Assembly: GCA_025786725.1 (NCBI GenBank)
Contig: JAHLTZ010000121.1
Span: forward strand, 1 to 25,290
Direction: 5' to 3'
Origin: Syncephalis fuscata
Lineage: Eukaryota; Zoopagomycota; Zoopagomycetes; Zoopagales; Piptocephalidaceae
Length of the DNA stretch: 25,290 nucleotides
The notes beneath the pieces are model-generated. The model saw nothing but the letters and a program-made list of their open reading frames with translations, made no database searches and had not been told where the DNA came from. Position 1 is the stretch's first letter; the number at the start of each line of letters is the position of its first letter. Of this stretch, positions 9,880 to 19,732 are shown one piece after another. The position numbers and the translations under genes were made by a program.

Positions 9880-10791
9880 TTGCGCAAAGCTTTGTTCCAA
9901 GTGGATGCAATAACATCCACTGATTCAGAAATACGTGCATTTGTTAATGAATGATATAGAATAGACAATTAATCAGAATTAAAGTACATTGAATACTAGA
10001 TATTCCGTATACATCCATTGACGACTGATGCTATTAAGCTCGAGGATACACGTAAGAAATGCTAGCTACCTTGTAGCTATGATCTATTCTGTTTCCGTTC
10101 ATTCTATACTAATACACAGAGTGCTAATTATTTAGAACCAATGTCAGTATTTGTGGCATTGATGCGTAAAGGTATCATTTTATTTCATCATCGATTAGCG
10201 TCACATGCACACAGCATATTACGTTGTATTCAGTAGCTGATCGCTTATGTTGTTGTTCTACCTGGCGTAATCGATTATGTAATTTCGACGATATATCTGA
10301 TGGATTTGCACTGCTTATTGGCAGTCTACAACTGGGAATTGGTAGTATTGATGAGCTGTTGTTGATTTGTAAGTAAACAGAACAAAGTAAAATGTTCCGT
10401 TGAATTAAGCATATTCAAAAGAAGGCAACAAGATTGGGACGGCTTCTTAGTATTAAAGCCGATGTGATGGGTAAATTGACTAAACGGTGCAATAAACGAG
10501 TCGACAGTGAAATTGGCCCATACCTTGGCAATAACCAAAACATGTATGAGTATATTTAGCATATAGATATGATAGTGATACTTTGACATAGATCATTCGA
10601 TTAATGTATTGCAGACTATAGAGCATTACAAAAAGACTATTGTGCATGTACATAGCAACTATTTTGGTACAGATCGATATTGAGCTAATACAGCTATTTA
10701 AAGTTTGCAACGATGTTATGACAAAGTTAATAGTTTTGACGCTGGAATAGTGCCAATGAACGTTATTACAGAGCGCTATATAATGAATATG
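9880..10791 (+). pseudogene. CorA-family magnesium transporter remnant (Alr1/Mnr2-like), right arm A
   Basis: CorA proteins are pentameric membrane magnesium channels; the fungal Alr1/Mnr2 group has a long cytoplasmic domain and the signature Gly-Met-Asn after the first membrane helix. Family-like segments appear here in the correct order: TDSEIRAF (about 9922), IFRIHPLTTDAI and KLEDTRKKC (10000-10062), LFCFRSF...YLEPMSVFV (10084-10155), FDDISDGFALLIGSLQLGIG and SIDELLLICK (about 10284-10373), KKATRLGRLLSIKADVMGK and LTKRCN (from 10419), DSEIGPYLG (10500s), EHYKK...VHSNYF (10621-10665), QIDIELIQ...NDVMTKLIVL (10670-10735) and VPMNVIT (10750-10770). The GMN glycine is replaced (IMN, 10780-10788). 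Reading requires at least four frame changes, and in-frame stops occur at 10063, 10374, 10401 and 10557. It cannot make a working channel. Confidence 0.8.
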
Positions 10792-11464
10792 TGTCGATTA
10801 TAATATATAAACAGCTACATTACTAACACGGATAATTGTATAATATATATATAAGCATTAATAAACAATCAAGCAGCCGTCAATGGTCAGTAGTGAACAT
10901 GAAAACATTAAATTACTGTTGCCATCAACGTATAGCCAGCTATATTAGTTAGCTGGCAATGGCAACATTGTAATATTGCTCATGATTACTATAGAAATTA
11001 GCATTATTCTATTGACAAGATCGTATTGTTAATATCTATCTAAATAGTAGAAATTAATAGCAAGCGCTATTAGCAAATGGACAACTAAGCACCATGCATG
11101 TTTTCAATATATATATATAGCTGGCCAAACGCTATTAATCCATGTTGTTTACCGACTAGCTGGTTGCATAGTATTTACGGATACCTGCTGATTAGCTGTA
11201 TCAACTGATTAACAATAGCCAATATAATAGTATAGCAATATTCTGTTAAGCAATATGCTAGTAATCGCGCGTCAACACCGATAAAGTATGGATATTTGAT
11301 TATTTCCATAGCCGGCTATAGGTTAATAGACATGTAACATGGGTATCAGTTAATTATATGGCTACATTAGTGCTATCTGTTATTGTGTATTGCTGGTTAC
11401 TGGTCGACAGTTAGTGTTGAATATACTGCGTGCATCATTGGCATGATATAGCTACCGATACTAA

Positions 11465-11817
11465 CAGTTAGTGAGCGCTATTTATACAGCTTACTACCAT
11501 TGTAAACCAATGCTATGTATTGCAGTGCAACAACTAGGAATTGGCAAAATAGTTGCTATTTGTATTGCCACGACAGTAGTGAGCTGTGTTTAATAAATGC
11601 CACAATTGAAATTACTGTTGAAGATTACCGATCGTCAATATAAACATGTATACTAATGCTGGCTATTGAGAATTGCCATGCCAGTTGTTACTGGGTAATT
11701 GGCGACACAAGTAGTAAACCTAGTGTTGGTGCTTGCCAATTTGAAACATATCTACAAATAACATGGACAGTTAACGTCTGCTCGTTTAGCAAGTGGCAGC
11801 ATAATATGCACTGTTAC
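11465..11817 (+). pseudogene. Unrecognised decayed reading frame, right arm A
   Basis: A frame runs through peptide-like sequence (VQQLGIGKIVAICIA, then SSELCLINATIEITVEDY, then ENCHASCYWVIGDTSSK) with one in-frame TAA near 11640. In the right arm a one-base loss near 11570 breaks it; the left-arm copy is in frame there. I do not recognise the family. The neighbourhood (10900-12450) holds more short frames of this kind, some hydrophobic, so a decayed multi-exon membrane or secreted protein gene is possible. Composition alone could also keep frames open here. Confidence 0.3.
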
Positions 11818-13341
11818 TAACTGATGACTATGCATAAGATTTGCTTTTGTATACCGGCAACAGTATGGTGTGCGCACCAATGGACAATACTATACCAATG
11901 GCTGTTATTGTTATACACTCCACTACATAATTGTATACGGTATGTAGCCAAAATCGCCATTGTCTGTATAACACATTCACAGCCATTAACATTGTCAGTA
12001 CTATTACGGATGACTGATAGCATCTGTATAGTTGCCAGTGGCAATGCCGCATAACATGATCTACCAATGATGCCGGTTATACTTGATACACGCCACCACC
12101 AATGCTAATAAAACAACCAATGTACATGATTAGCATACCGTTCACAGCACGTGTGGCTAACGGTGTACCATTGCGTGCTATTGTGCTATTACACACATAC
12201 TGTAGCTATATGCAATACCAATCATTAATATATTTATTAATTATATCATGTCACCGACGCTGTTGGTTGGCCGACATAACTAGCAAATCGACAGCAATTG
12301 TTAACGGTCAATTATGGCTACAGGGATTGATACTGTCAAGTTGCAATTGGCTATCTATTAAGCAATCGATACATTTTTTAATTAGTATTTGTGTGGGCTT
12401 TTATTGTCAAAATAACAAAAAAAGGACTGTTATAGCCTTTATTAATTAACTTTACCAATTCTTGATTCTATCAATGATACAGCTAGAAATACGTAATAGC
12501 ATCTACTATAACCGCATGGCGTTGACGCATTGGCGCATATAACTGACATATGTTGGAAAAATCGTGAAAAGGCACCACAAATAGAAATGGCAATATTAGC
12601 ATTAAATATTAACAATATTTAATATATATTGGCCGTCGGCACGTATTTTGATTACAATCAACCATAATGACGCTACTATTTATTTTGTAATTATAGCATA
12701 GAATCAATCGCTGGTGTTGCATGCGTACTAACATGCGTTTCAACAGCTGTATGCTGCTGTATGCTGCTGTATGTTGCTTAACTATACTGCTTATTAATAC
12801 AGTAGCTAATATGTGCAGCTTGCTGGCGTGTATTGACATTGATCGCCGCTGATGTCAGTTGAATATTACCACCAACATTGCAACTATAACGAGCGGTGGT
12901 TGTCGTACTTATACTCGCTGATAGACATTGCCATTGCTGTTGCCTTCTTGTATCGTTGAATGTGTGTGTATATGGAGGTCAACTATTTGACATGATGCTT
13001 ATATCGTAATGCTGATTCCCATTGTAATGCCATGCCTAACCTGATTATAGGTAGTAGCAAATACAGTTACTTTTTTATAAACGCTTTAACATTTAGCATC
13101 CTTTAACTAAATAAATATGCTATAAATCAACATTAGTATAGTGTCTAGTAGCTTTGTTATGCCATTCAATTATTTGAATTGTACTATACTGCTAGTATAC
13201 TAAAAATAGTTACATTCTATAAAGCTACACCCACACTGGTCATTTTAATAATAGCAATAGTGGTTCGTTTGATTGGTTTGATTGTGTTAAGCCTAGTATA
13301 ATAATATTAAACAATTTGCTAATGATCTAGTATGATTTGAA

Positions 13342-13520
13342 AGATAAATGGCTAAATTTAACAACATCCAATCTATTGGGCATGAAACTGTGTGGTGGAT
13401 GGCATTAGCCATTAAAATACTCGTCATTATAGATTTAGTATTTAGTATGCATATGCCTTCTATCCACCCATATCATTACTATTCTGTATTTATTAAGTCA
13501 TATATCGATCGGTCATATAA
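13342..13520 (+). repeat. Diverged module copy in outer right arm A
   Basis: Contains AACATCCAATCTATTGGGCA followed by GTGTGGTGGATG and the core at 13414-13454 (ATTATAGATTTAGTATTTAG in place of the usual ...TTATTATCCAG). It is the most diverged copy. A 75-codon ATG frame crosses it, but a one-base indel in the left arm changes its end, which argues against coding. Confidence 0.55.
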
Positions 13521-14256
13521 TAAGCACAACCCATTTACAGCAGGTATTTTATTGCCGCTAGCTTTATTGCTATAGGTTCAATTTATTGTACTTACCTAAT
13601 CGTCTATGTATATCTTCACTATTATTTTATCCATTAATTCTATTCTAAACTATACTCATCATGTCTTATTGATAAAACTCGTTTATTTGTTACTCGCCGT
13701 ATTGTTTGTATATTTTACTTGATTGCTTGTGCAATACGCATACTATACCTTTATTGCCATTATTTTACACTTTATTTGACCATTCATTTGAATCTATATT
13801 ATTCCATATTATAACACGGCAAGGAAGAAGCTTGTGATCTTGTTAAAAGCTAGTATTATTTGAAAACAAAACACAGTGCATGAATGCAAACAGCAACACT
13901 AACACTGCATACCTAAATATCTATGTAAAAATAACAGTTGATTAAATGGTAAGTAGTTTGAAGTAAAAATAAGCAAGTATTTATTACATAGCAGCGCCAG
14001 TTGTCTTACCATAGTAAACAGCCGATTATAAAAGCGTACATGGCTATTTGTGCTACACCGTCTTTGTCCGCACAATAATACATATTTAATAAAACATAAC
14101 AATGCTTACCTGTAGCTTCAAAGAAACGGCAAATGCTTTAAATGTAGACTGATAGTCGATAGTCAGAGACTGTCAAGGCAGAATGGCGGAATGGCAGAAT
14201 GGTAGTGGCAGGACGGTGAACTGGCAAAACGGTGAGATGGTGGAATACCGCTGTTC

Positions 14257-15168
14257 TGCCATCACCAGTCCACCGTTCTGCCACCACCATTTTAGCGTTC
14301 TGCCACCACCATTTCACCGTTCTGCCACCACCATTTCACCGTTCTGCCACCATCAGTCCACCGTTCTGCCACCACCATTTCACCGTTCTGCCACCATCAG
14401 TCCACCGTTCTGCCACCACCAGTCCACCGTTCTGCCACCACCATTTCACCGTTCTGCCACCACCATTTCACCGTTCTGCCACCACCATTTCACCGTTCTG
14501 CCACCACCAGTCCACCGTTCTGCCACCACCATTTCACCGTTCTGCCACCATCAGTCCACCGTTCTGCCACCACCATTTCACCGTTCTGCCACCATCAGTC
14601 CACCGTTCTGCCACCACCATTTCACCGTTCTGCCACCATCAGTCCACCGTTCTGCCACCACCATTTCACCGTTCTGCCACCATCAGTCCACCGTTCTGCC
14701 ACCACCATTTCACCGTTCTGCCACCATCAGTCCACCGTTCTGCCACCACCATTTCACCGTTCTGCCACCATCAGTCCACCGTTCTGCCACCACCATTTCA
14801 CCGTTCTGCCACCATCAGTCCACCGTTCTGCCACCACCAGTCCACCGTTCTGCCACCATCAGTCCACCGTTCTGCCACCACCATCCACCGTTCTGCCACC
14901 ACCATTTCACCGTTCTGCCACCATCAGTCCACCGTTCTGCCACCACCATTTCACCGTTCTGCCACCATCAGTCCACCGTTCTGCCACCACCATTTCACCG
15001 TTCTGCCACCACCAGTCCACCGTTCTGCCACCACCATTTCACCGTTCTGCCATCACCAGTCCACCGTTCTGCCACACCATTTCACCGTTCTGCCACACCA
15101 TTTCACCGTTCTGCCACACCAGTCCACCGTTCTGCCACCACCATCACCATTTTGCCACCACCATTTTA
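14257..15168 (+). repeat. 22-bp minisatellite between palindromes A and C
   Basis: About 40 units ending in CACCGTTCTG. Two main unit types, one containing CCATTTCACC and the other CAGTCCACC, alternate almost strictly between about 14530 and 14820, giving a 44-base higher-order repeat. Near 15070-15125 units shorten to 21 bases (CCACACC in place of CCACCACC). The unit has no stop codon in the forward direction and is not a multiple of three, so two long overlapping open frames result; these are not genes. The array forms the outer end of both palindromes. Confidence 0.95.
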
Positions 15169-15170
15169 CC

Positions 15171-15193
15171 GTTGAACAATTGAACGGTTGAAC
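15171..15193 (+). repeat. Three tandem TTGAAC units at the arm C/minisatellite junction
   Basis: GTTGAAC, AATTGAAC and GGTTGAAC follow one another directly after the last CCACC unit. The mirror image is near 22944-22966. This marks the change from minisatellite to unique arm sequence. Confidence 0.6.
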
Positions 15194-15244
15194 CGTCGGA
15201 CTCACTTCCACCACTTTTGACTCCACTCTCTTTTCATTCCTTTT

Positions 15245-15450
15245 AGTGAACATAAAATTAAAGTACCTGACATCTGGGTCCAAAATACCATCATCATAGA
15301 TTTATTATCCAGTATGCATATATTTTTAATCCAACAATATCATTAAGATGTATCTTTACATCCTACTCTTAGTCAATGACAGGTTGAACACTTATATTTA
15401 TTATGCATTTCAATCAGCTTCACTCAGTCCGCTCAGTGCGTTATAGCTTT
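15245..15450 (+). repeat. Boundary block at outer left end of palindrome C
   Basis: The same block as 6004-6213, inverted, and mirrored at 22687-22893. It contains a module core at 15282-15323 and ends in CAATCAGCTTCACTCAGTCC. Confidence 0.75.
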
Positions 15451-15479
15451 ATTATAGTTATTTTTATTATTAATAACTG

Positions 15480-16085
15480 TTTATTACAATTATTAACCAT
15501 TTAATGTGATTTGTGTCAAACGGCTACTTTTGATATTCGCGCAACTGGCCTGCACATTTGTTCTATTGAACATGGGGACGGGTGGTGAGTTTTATTAACG
15601 ATCAAATCATCACATTTGGTGTGATTTGGTGGTTAAATGGCTATTTTGATTATTTACGCGTTTGAACTAAACATTCAACCTATTGAACATGGAGCTGGGT
15701 GGTGAGCGACATCAAAGTTTAAAACACTTGTCATTATAGATTTATTATCCAGTATGCATATATCTCTATCTACCTACACCACTCCCTTTTATTCCGCACT
15801 TCTATGTATCATTCTACGACATACTGGACACATTCTGTTCATTAAGCACACCAGCACACTCTACTCATTCCCTCCTTGCGTTATATGCACTATAGTTTGA
15901 CATCGTTTTATATGTCATTTTACACTCGCCCATCTATGCTCAATCCAAAACTGGTTTTATTTTTGTTCTAGCGTTATTATTAACAACTGTCGACTAATGT
16001 CGCTCATTGATCATGCATATATGCTCAGTAGCTATACCACTGCTGTCCATACTTTTTACTTTGTATATTCGTTTTATTATCCAGT
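15480..16085 (+). repeat. Dispersed module copy, left arm C
   Basis: Contains two tandem, diverged sub-units of about 120 bases. Each runs from a TGGCTA-TTTT-GAT string through a CGCG to CTATTGAACATGG and GGGTGGTGAG (15510-15590 and 15630-15705). The core follows at 15721-15763. Homologous to 8433-9035. No frame is conserved between copies. Confidence 0.7.
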
Positions 16086-16900
16086 AAATACGCGCTAGCT
16101 ATTACCGTTGTCTGTTTGGTTCTAGCACCATTATTAGAAAAGTTCACGCAAGTTGCTTATCTGCTCATGCATATATGCTCGATAGCTTTAACAAAGCTAG
16201 TTGTCTTTTAACTAGCATAGCTGATAGCTGTTATGCTATTTTACCGTACAGTTACTATGCGCCATCAATAACTACTGTCAGCTTGACGCCAGCTTAATAT
16301 TGACAAGTTTGACTCGTTCCGCTTAGTCATTCCTTCCAAGGCGCACTATAGCTTTAATGCTGCTACTCACACAATTACTTTTGGTATTTTATTTGCTCCA
16401 TATTATTGTATGCTTAATGGCTATGCTTTATTTGCAGAAGCTATACGTTCCTTGTTAGCTGTTTGTTGCAAAGTTTAGCTCTGAGCACTTCTTTTACTCT
16501 TTGCACACAAACGCGCAAGTAGAATAGCCTTCTTACACTGCTAGTGCTCTTTTTGCTGTTTTCCAGTGCTGATATGTTGCAATGGTATCGAACGGGCCAG
16601 CGATGAACTGGTATAAGCTATTATACCAAATAAAGCTTGTTATTACAAAATAGATATTCGCTATGGGTGTTATGTATACGAGCTTTAAAAGTGTCGTATA
16701 GCTTATTGCAGGGTAATCATGTATTGCGCTATAGCTACTTGAGCACAAGGACAAAGTGTACGTATATTTACCATGTGGCCGTAGACAGTGCTGGCTACTC
16801 TATTCGACACAGTTAAAAGCAATAATAAACTTGGCCAAAAACAATTTGCTTTAAAGATTTTATTAGATGGATTGCATTAGTATTCAACATATAAGCCATT

Positions 16901-17601
16901 GGTATTTACTGTAGCTACAAGCTTGAAACTGGTCCCATTTAGCTGCTTTGCGTGCCGCCTAAATGATCGGCATTGTTTGAAATAAAGCCATAGCTGTATT
17001 GCCAAATAGACAGATTTACTTGCTATGCTACATGTAAAGTTTAGCATAGATCATTTTTACGCTTAGTCGGTTAAGCCGTGTAATCTAGATTTAATCCATC
17101 AGCTTATTGCGTTGTAAAGAGCTTACCAATATTAATGTTCAGACAATATAATGACAGTAATAAAGACTGTTTTGCAATAAGTGTACAAGAAAACACACGG
17201 TTTACTACATATTACACTAATAGTTACATGTACTGAAGATTCTACTGGAATGGTTGTAGCTGCTTATACGGAAGACTAAGAGCAATTGCGTAGTACATTG
17301 GTCATAGACGGTTTTAGACGACTCATGTTTTATTACGACATTTTCCACAACTATCACAATACATAAGCTGGCTTTACCGCTCCTCCGAACCAACACTGCA
17401 CCTTTATCTTCTCTTTCTACTCTTTACCACTCGATATACACTACACTCATTCGCCCTTACTGCCATTTGTTGTCCAATATGCTTTGCACTTGCTAGCCGT
17501 CTAATGATTACAAGATCACTGCTGGTTGCTGCTATATGTACTAAGGTCGGTAAACGGGCGTGGGAGGTGCGATGCAGTTGTGCCTTTTGGCTATGAAGCA
17601 C
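16901..17601 (-). pseudogene. Tc1/mariner-like transposase remnant, left arm C (mirror copy)
   Basis: Mirror of 20536-21236. The minus-strand frame at 17404-17601 carries the helix-turn-helix-like part (IGQQMAV...VYRVVK). The stops match those of the right copy where compared. Confidence 0.45.
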
Positions 17602-18189
17602 TGGATATGCAGTGTTCTAGAAGCTATATATCACGCAGTGTGTACCCCAGCATGCTGTAGAAGGCGCTTGTCTGCACATAGTTGATTGGTCTTTTGTATA
17701 GTAACATTGGTACGCTTACCGTGTGTTTGTTTGCGAGGTTGCCTTGCTGAGTATCTGGCTGTTGAGGCGACATAAGGTTTGCGCTTGAAGATATCTGATA
17801 TCTGATGGTGCAGAGCAAATGTTGTTTGGACAACCACTACTTATTGCGGTGTAGTCAAGCAGCAAACATCATTGGCACATGTGGCTCATCTCGTTTACTG
17901 ACCCTCTTCAATAGATATAGATTTAAGCGATATTTAGATTTGGCAAGAACAGGGCCACAATATGCTGTACAGTCATCCGGTTTGTACTAGTCTATCATTA
18001 TTTATGTATTTCTTGTTTAAATAAATAAATGTAGCATTTCTTATTTATTAACATACTACTATTAGTTGCGTTCATATAAATACAGACATCTTCCCATTTA
18101 ATAATAGTACTAGTTGTTTCTGCTATTGTTATTACACTGATAATAAACAACCTATTAAGCCATTGAATGTGCTTTGAAGGCAAACGATT

Positions 18190-18590
18190 AAATTTGATGC
18201 ATCCATGCAGTTGAGCTAGACAATTGCTCTGTTGAACATAATAACGAGTGGTGAGTGAATCAAAGTTTAAAATATTTATTGGCATAGATGTATTATCCAG
18301 TACGCTTATATCCAACATTTACTTGTATCATTCGTCTATTATCGCATACTATTATGTATTATTCTACAATACACTAGCCGCATTCTGGTTATTACATGCG
18401 GCAATATACTTTGCTCATTACGCTATATACACTGTTTGACACTGCTTTTATGTTTTTTACCGTACATTTGCTATTCTACATATCATTTTATTATCGTCCA
18501 TCCTTCATCTATCCAACCATATTTATTTTTGCACTAGCTTTATCATTAATAAAATTAAACTATTTTGCTCATGCACATCCACGCTGTTTA
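18190..18590 (+). repeat. Dispersed module copy spanning the inner edge of left arm C
   Basis: Carries CTGTTGAACATAATAACG with GTGGTGAG, the core at 18269-18311, and downstream text (TTACCGTACATTTGCTATTC, ATTTTTGCACTAGC) like that of 8840-8920. Only its first 215 bases are mirrored in the right arm; the rest lies in the loop. The arm boundary therefore cuts through a module copy. Confidence 0.65.
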
Positions 18591-18602
18591 ACCTTCTGGT
18601 AG

Positions 18603-18903
18603 ACAAACCAGCTGTTGTCAATTAGCAATGGCTTTGGTGCTGATCAACGGAACAATGCGTATTCACAGCAATGGCAAGGCCAACCGGAAATGGTGCAATG
18701 GTTGGCTCACAGCTTTAAACCTTGGGTTTATCTCAACTTAGCTTTTGATGCTGTTATATATTCATATCAAAAAGTGGGACTGTTGGGAAGGTACTGAGCG
18801 ATATACAGTGTGGACTGAGGCCAACATAAGTGAAATGGAGCAAGTATGGTGTGCAGTGCACTATTACATAGACAAATACGTAGAAGCAACGCAGGGAAGC
18901 AAG
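18603..18903 (+). pseudogene. Broken coding remnant in the loop of palindrome C, perhaps Myb/SANT-like
   Basis: Two adjoining frames read like protein. 18603-18797 gives ISNGFGADQRNNAY, then SFKPWVYLNLAFD. After a +1 change near 18785-18795, 18793-18903 gives TVWTEANISEMEQVW and VHYYIDKYVEATQGSK. The first has no ATG near its start and both end in stops. The pattern GFG...KPW-x-Y-x-x-LA recalls the C-terminal half of Myb/SANT-like (Myb_DNA-bind_3) domains found in many fungal proteins and transposon partners. This is a weak, by-eye resemblance. Confidence 0.35.
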
Positions 18904-19732
18904 TGATGCGTAAACTACGTAAAACTACGTAAAATAAACAAAATACAGTAGCTGAAATACAAGTAATGACCTGCGAGGACCATACTAAGCGGCCCTTAGC
19001 TGAAATGGCTACAGTGGCTACAGTGGCTGCACTAGAATAGGCTGAATTGATAGCTAATAGCCAATATACCATACACTGATCAATGCACTATCATAATAAA
19101 CAAACTACATCAGTAAATAAACAAATTTATCTGTATACTTATTATTTATACCAATATTTAACCAATATTACTCTGATATGCATGTACAATTCTGGATAAA
19201 ATACTAAGTATTTGCACATCTCATTTTATTGGCTTAGTATGGCCATAATTGTCGTTTGAGTAGGCAGAATCAATTGGACTGCAGTATATTTTTAGTTAAT
19301 TTACTGTTAATTTTCTAGTATGTCTAATTGTAACCGTGTAACATGGGCATTAGCAAAATGAGTGTAATAAGTGGCCAACTTTAAAGATAAAGCTAGGGTA
19401 AAATGGACAACGCCAATCGATGTAGTGTGGCCAATATACTGTATAACAATATATAACAACACTCTATAAATATAAAGTATATAATATCTATGTCAAATCT
19501 ACAGTACTAAAGCTACAGTGTACCAATATGGCCATTCAAGCGCCCGCACAAATGGTGTTAATGCTACAGCGCCTTTCCGATGCCAAAAGCGCTAAAACAT
19601 AAAAGAGCACTTATTTAATAATAGATCTGGAATCAAAACAACAATGGCGTTGCATAGCTCTTATGCGTTATACAATAAACAGCATACAATTTAGTGAATG
19701 TACAGCGTAATAGTTGGGATGAGTGAGGTGTG
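18904..19732 (+). other. Rest of palindrome C loop with small coding-like scraps
   Basis: Mostly AT-rich sequence. Three scraps stand out. 18933-19040 reads VAEIQVMTCEDHTKRPLAEM and includes a 9-base triplicate CTACAGTGG. 19378-19464 reads KDKARVKWTTPIDVVW, which resembles the start of a Myb/SANT-like domain. 19528-19602 is a 24-codon ATG frame (MAIQAPAQMVLMLQRLSDAK) preceded by an acceptor-like CTACAG. They may be pieces of one decayed gene, but their order does not fit a single intact domain. Confidence 0.3.

Larger units (their letters stand above)
8433..14437 (-). repeat. Palindrome A, right 6-kb inverted arm
   Basis: Mirror of 1-6004. Private single-base differences from the left arm include a missing base near 11570, a CCA/TCA change in the CorA remnant near 10520, and an extra base near 13510. 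Differences are concentrated at the inner edge: six in about 128 bases between 8433 and 8560. No intact gene is present. In 9036-9880 the only long frame (9202-9573) starts with TTG, is closed by TAA and is broken by a one-base indel in the left arm. In 10800-13340 there are several short coding-looking frames but no family I can name. In 13560-14250 I see nothing beyond AT-rich sequence. Confidence 0.95.
15128..18404 (+). repeat. Palindrome C, left 3.3-kb inverted arm
   Basis: The reverse complement of 19733-23009, with paired positions summing to about 38137 (15283/22854, 16754/21383, 17601/20536, 18318/19819). The inner edge falls after GCGGCAA at 18404. Order from outside in: minisatellite end, boundary block (15245-15450), module (15480-16085), unrecognised AT-rich DNA (16086-16900), Tc1-like remnant on the minus strand (16901-17601), unrecognised DNA (17602-18190, with a 61-codon ATG frame at 17805-17990 of unknown meaning) and a second module copy running across the inner edge. 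Confidence 0.95.

Noticed and set aside
12102-12449. 115-codon ATG frame, also at 1985-2332 and 25014 onward
   Set aside because: It has an ATG and is hydrophobic, but there is no recognisable family and the opposite strand is open to a similar extent. Three near-identical copies follow from the arm duplication. It is kept only as a possible decayed membrane protein.
1-14437. Repeat-induced point mutation as the cause of the decayed arms
   Set aside because: TpA is frequent and two stops in the CorA remnant could come from C-to-T change, but CpA remains abundant and many defects are indels. A dinucleotide count would be needed; by eye the signature is not convincing.
14257-15168. CRISPR array or telomere repeat
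   Set aside because: The units are contiguous with no unique spacers and the context is eukaryotic. The unit is not TTAGGG-like and the array is internal.
14183-15191. Two overlapping open frames of 330 and 319 codons
   Set aside because: They run through the 22-bp minisatellite, whose unit has no stop in the forward direction. The protein is only a cycling of repeat frames (HRSATT, SPFCHH, TVLPPP). No coding signal is present beyond the array.
17805-17990. 61-codon ATG frame in left arm C (mirror 20148-20333)
   Set aside because: It reads plausibly (SSRLLTLFNRYRFKRYLDLA) but is short, has no known family and lies upstream of the Tc1-like remnant on the opposite strand. This is not enough to call a gene.
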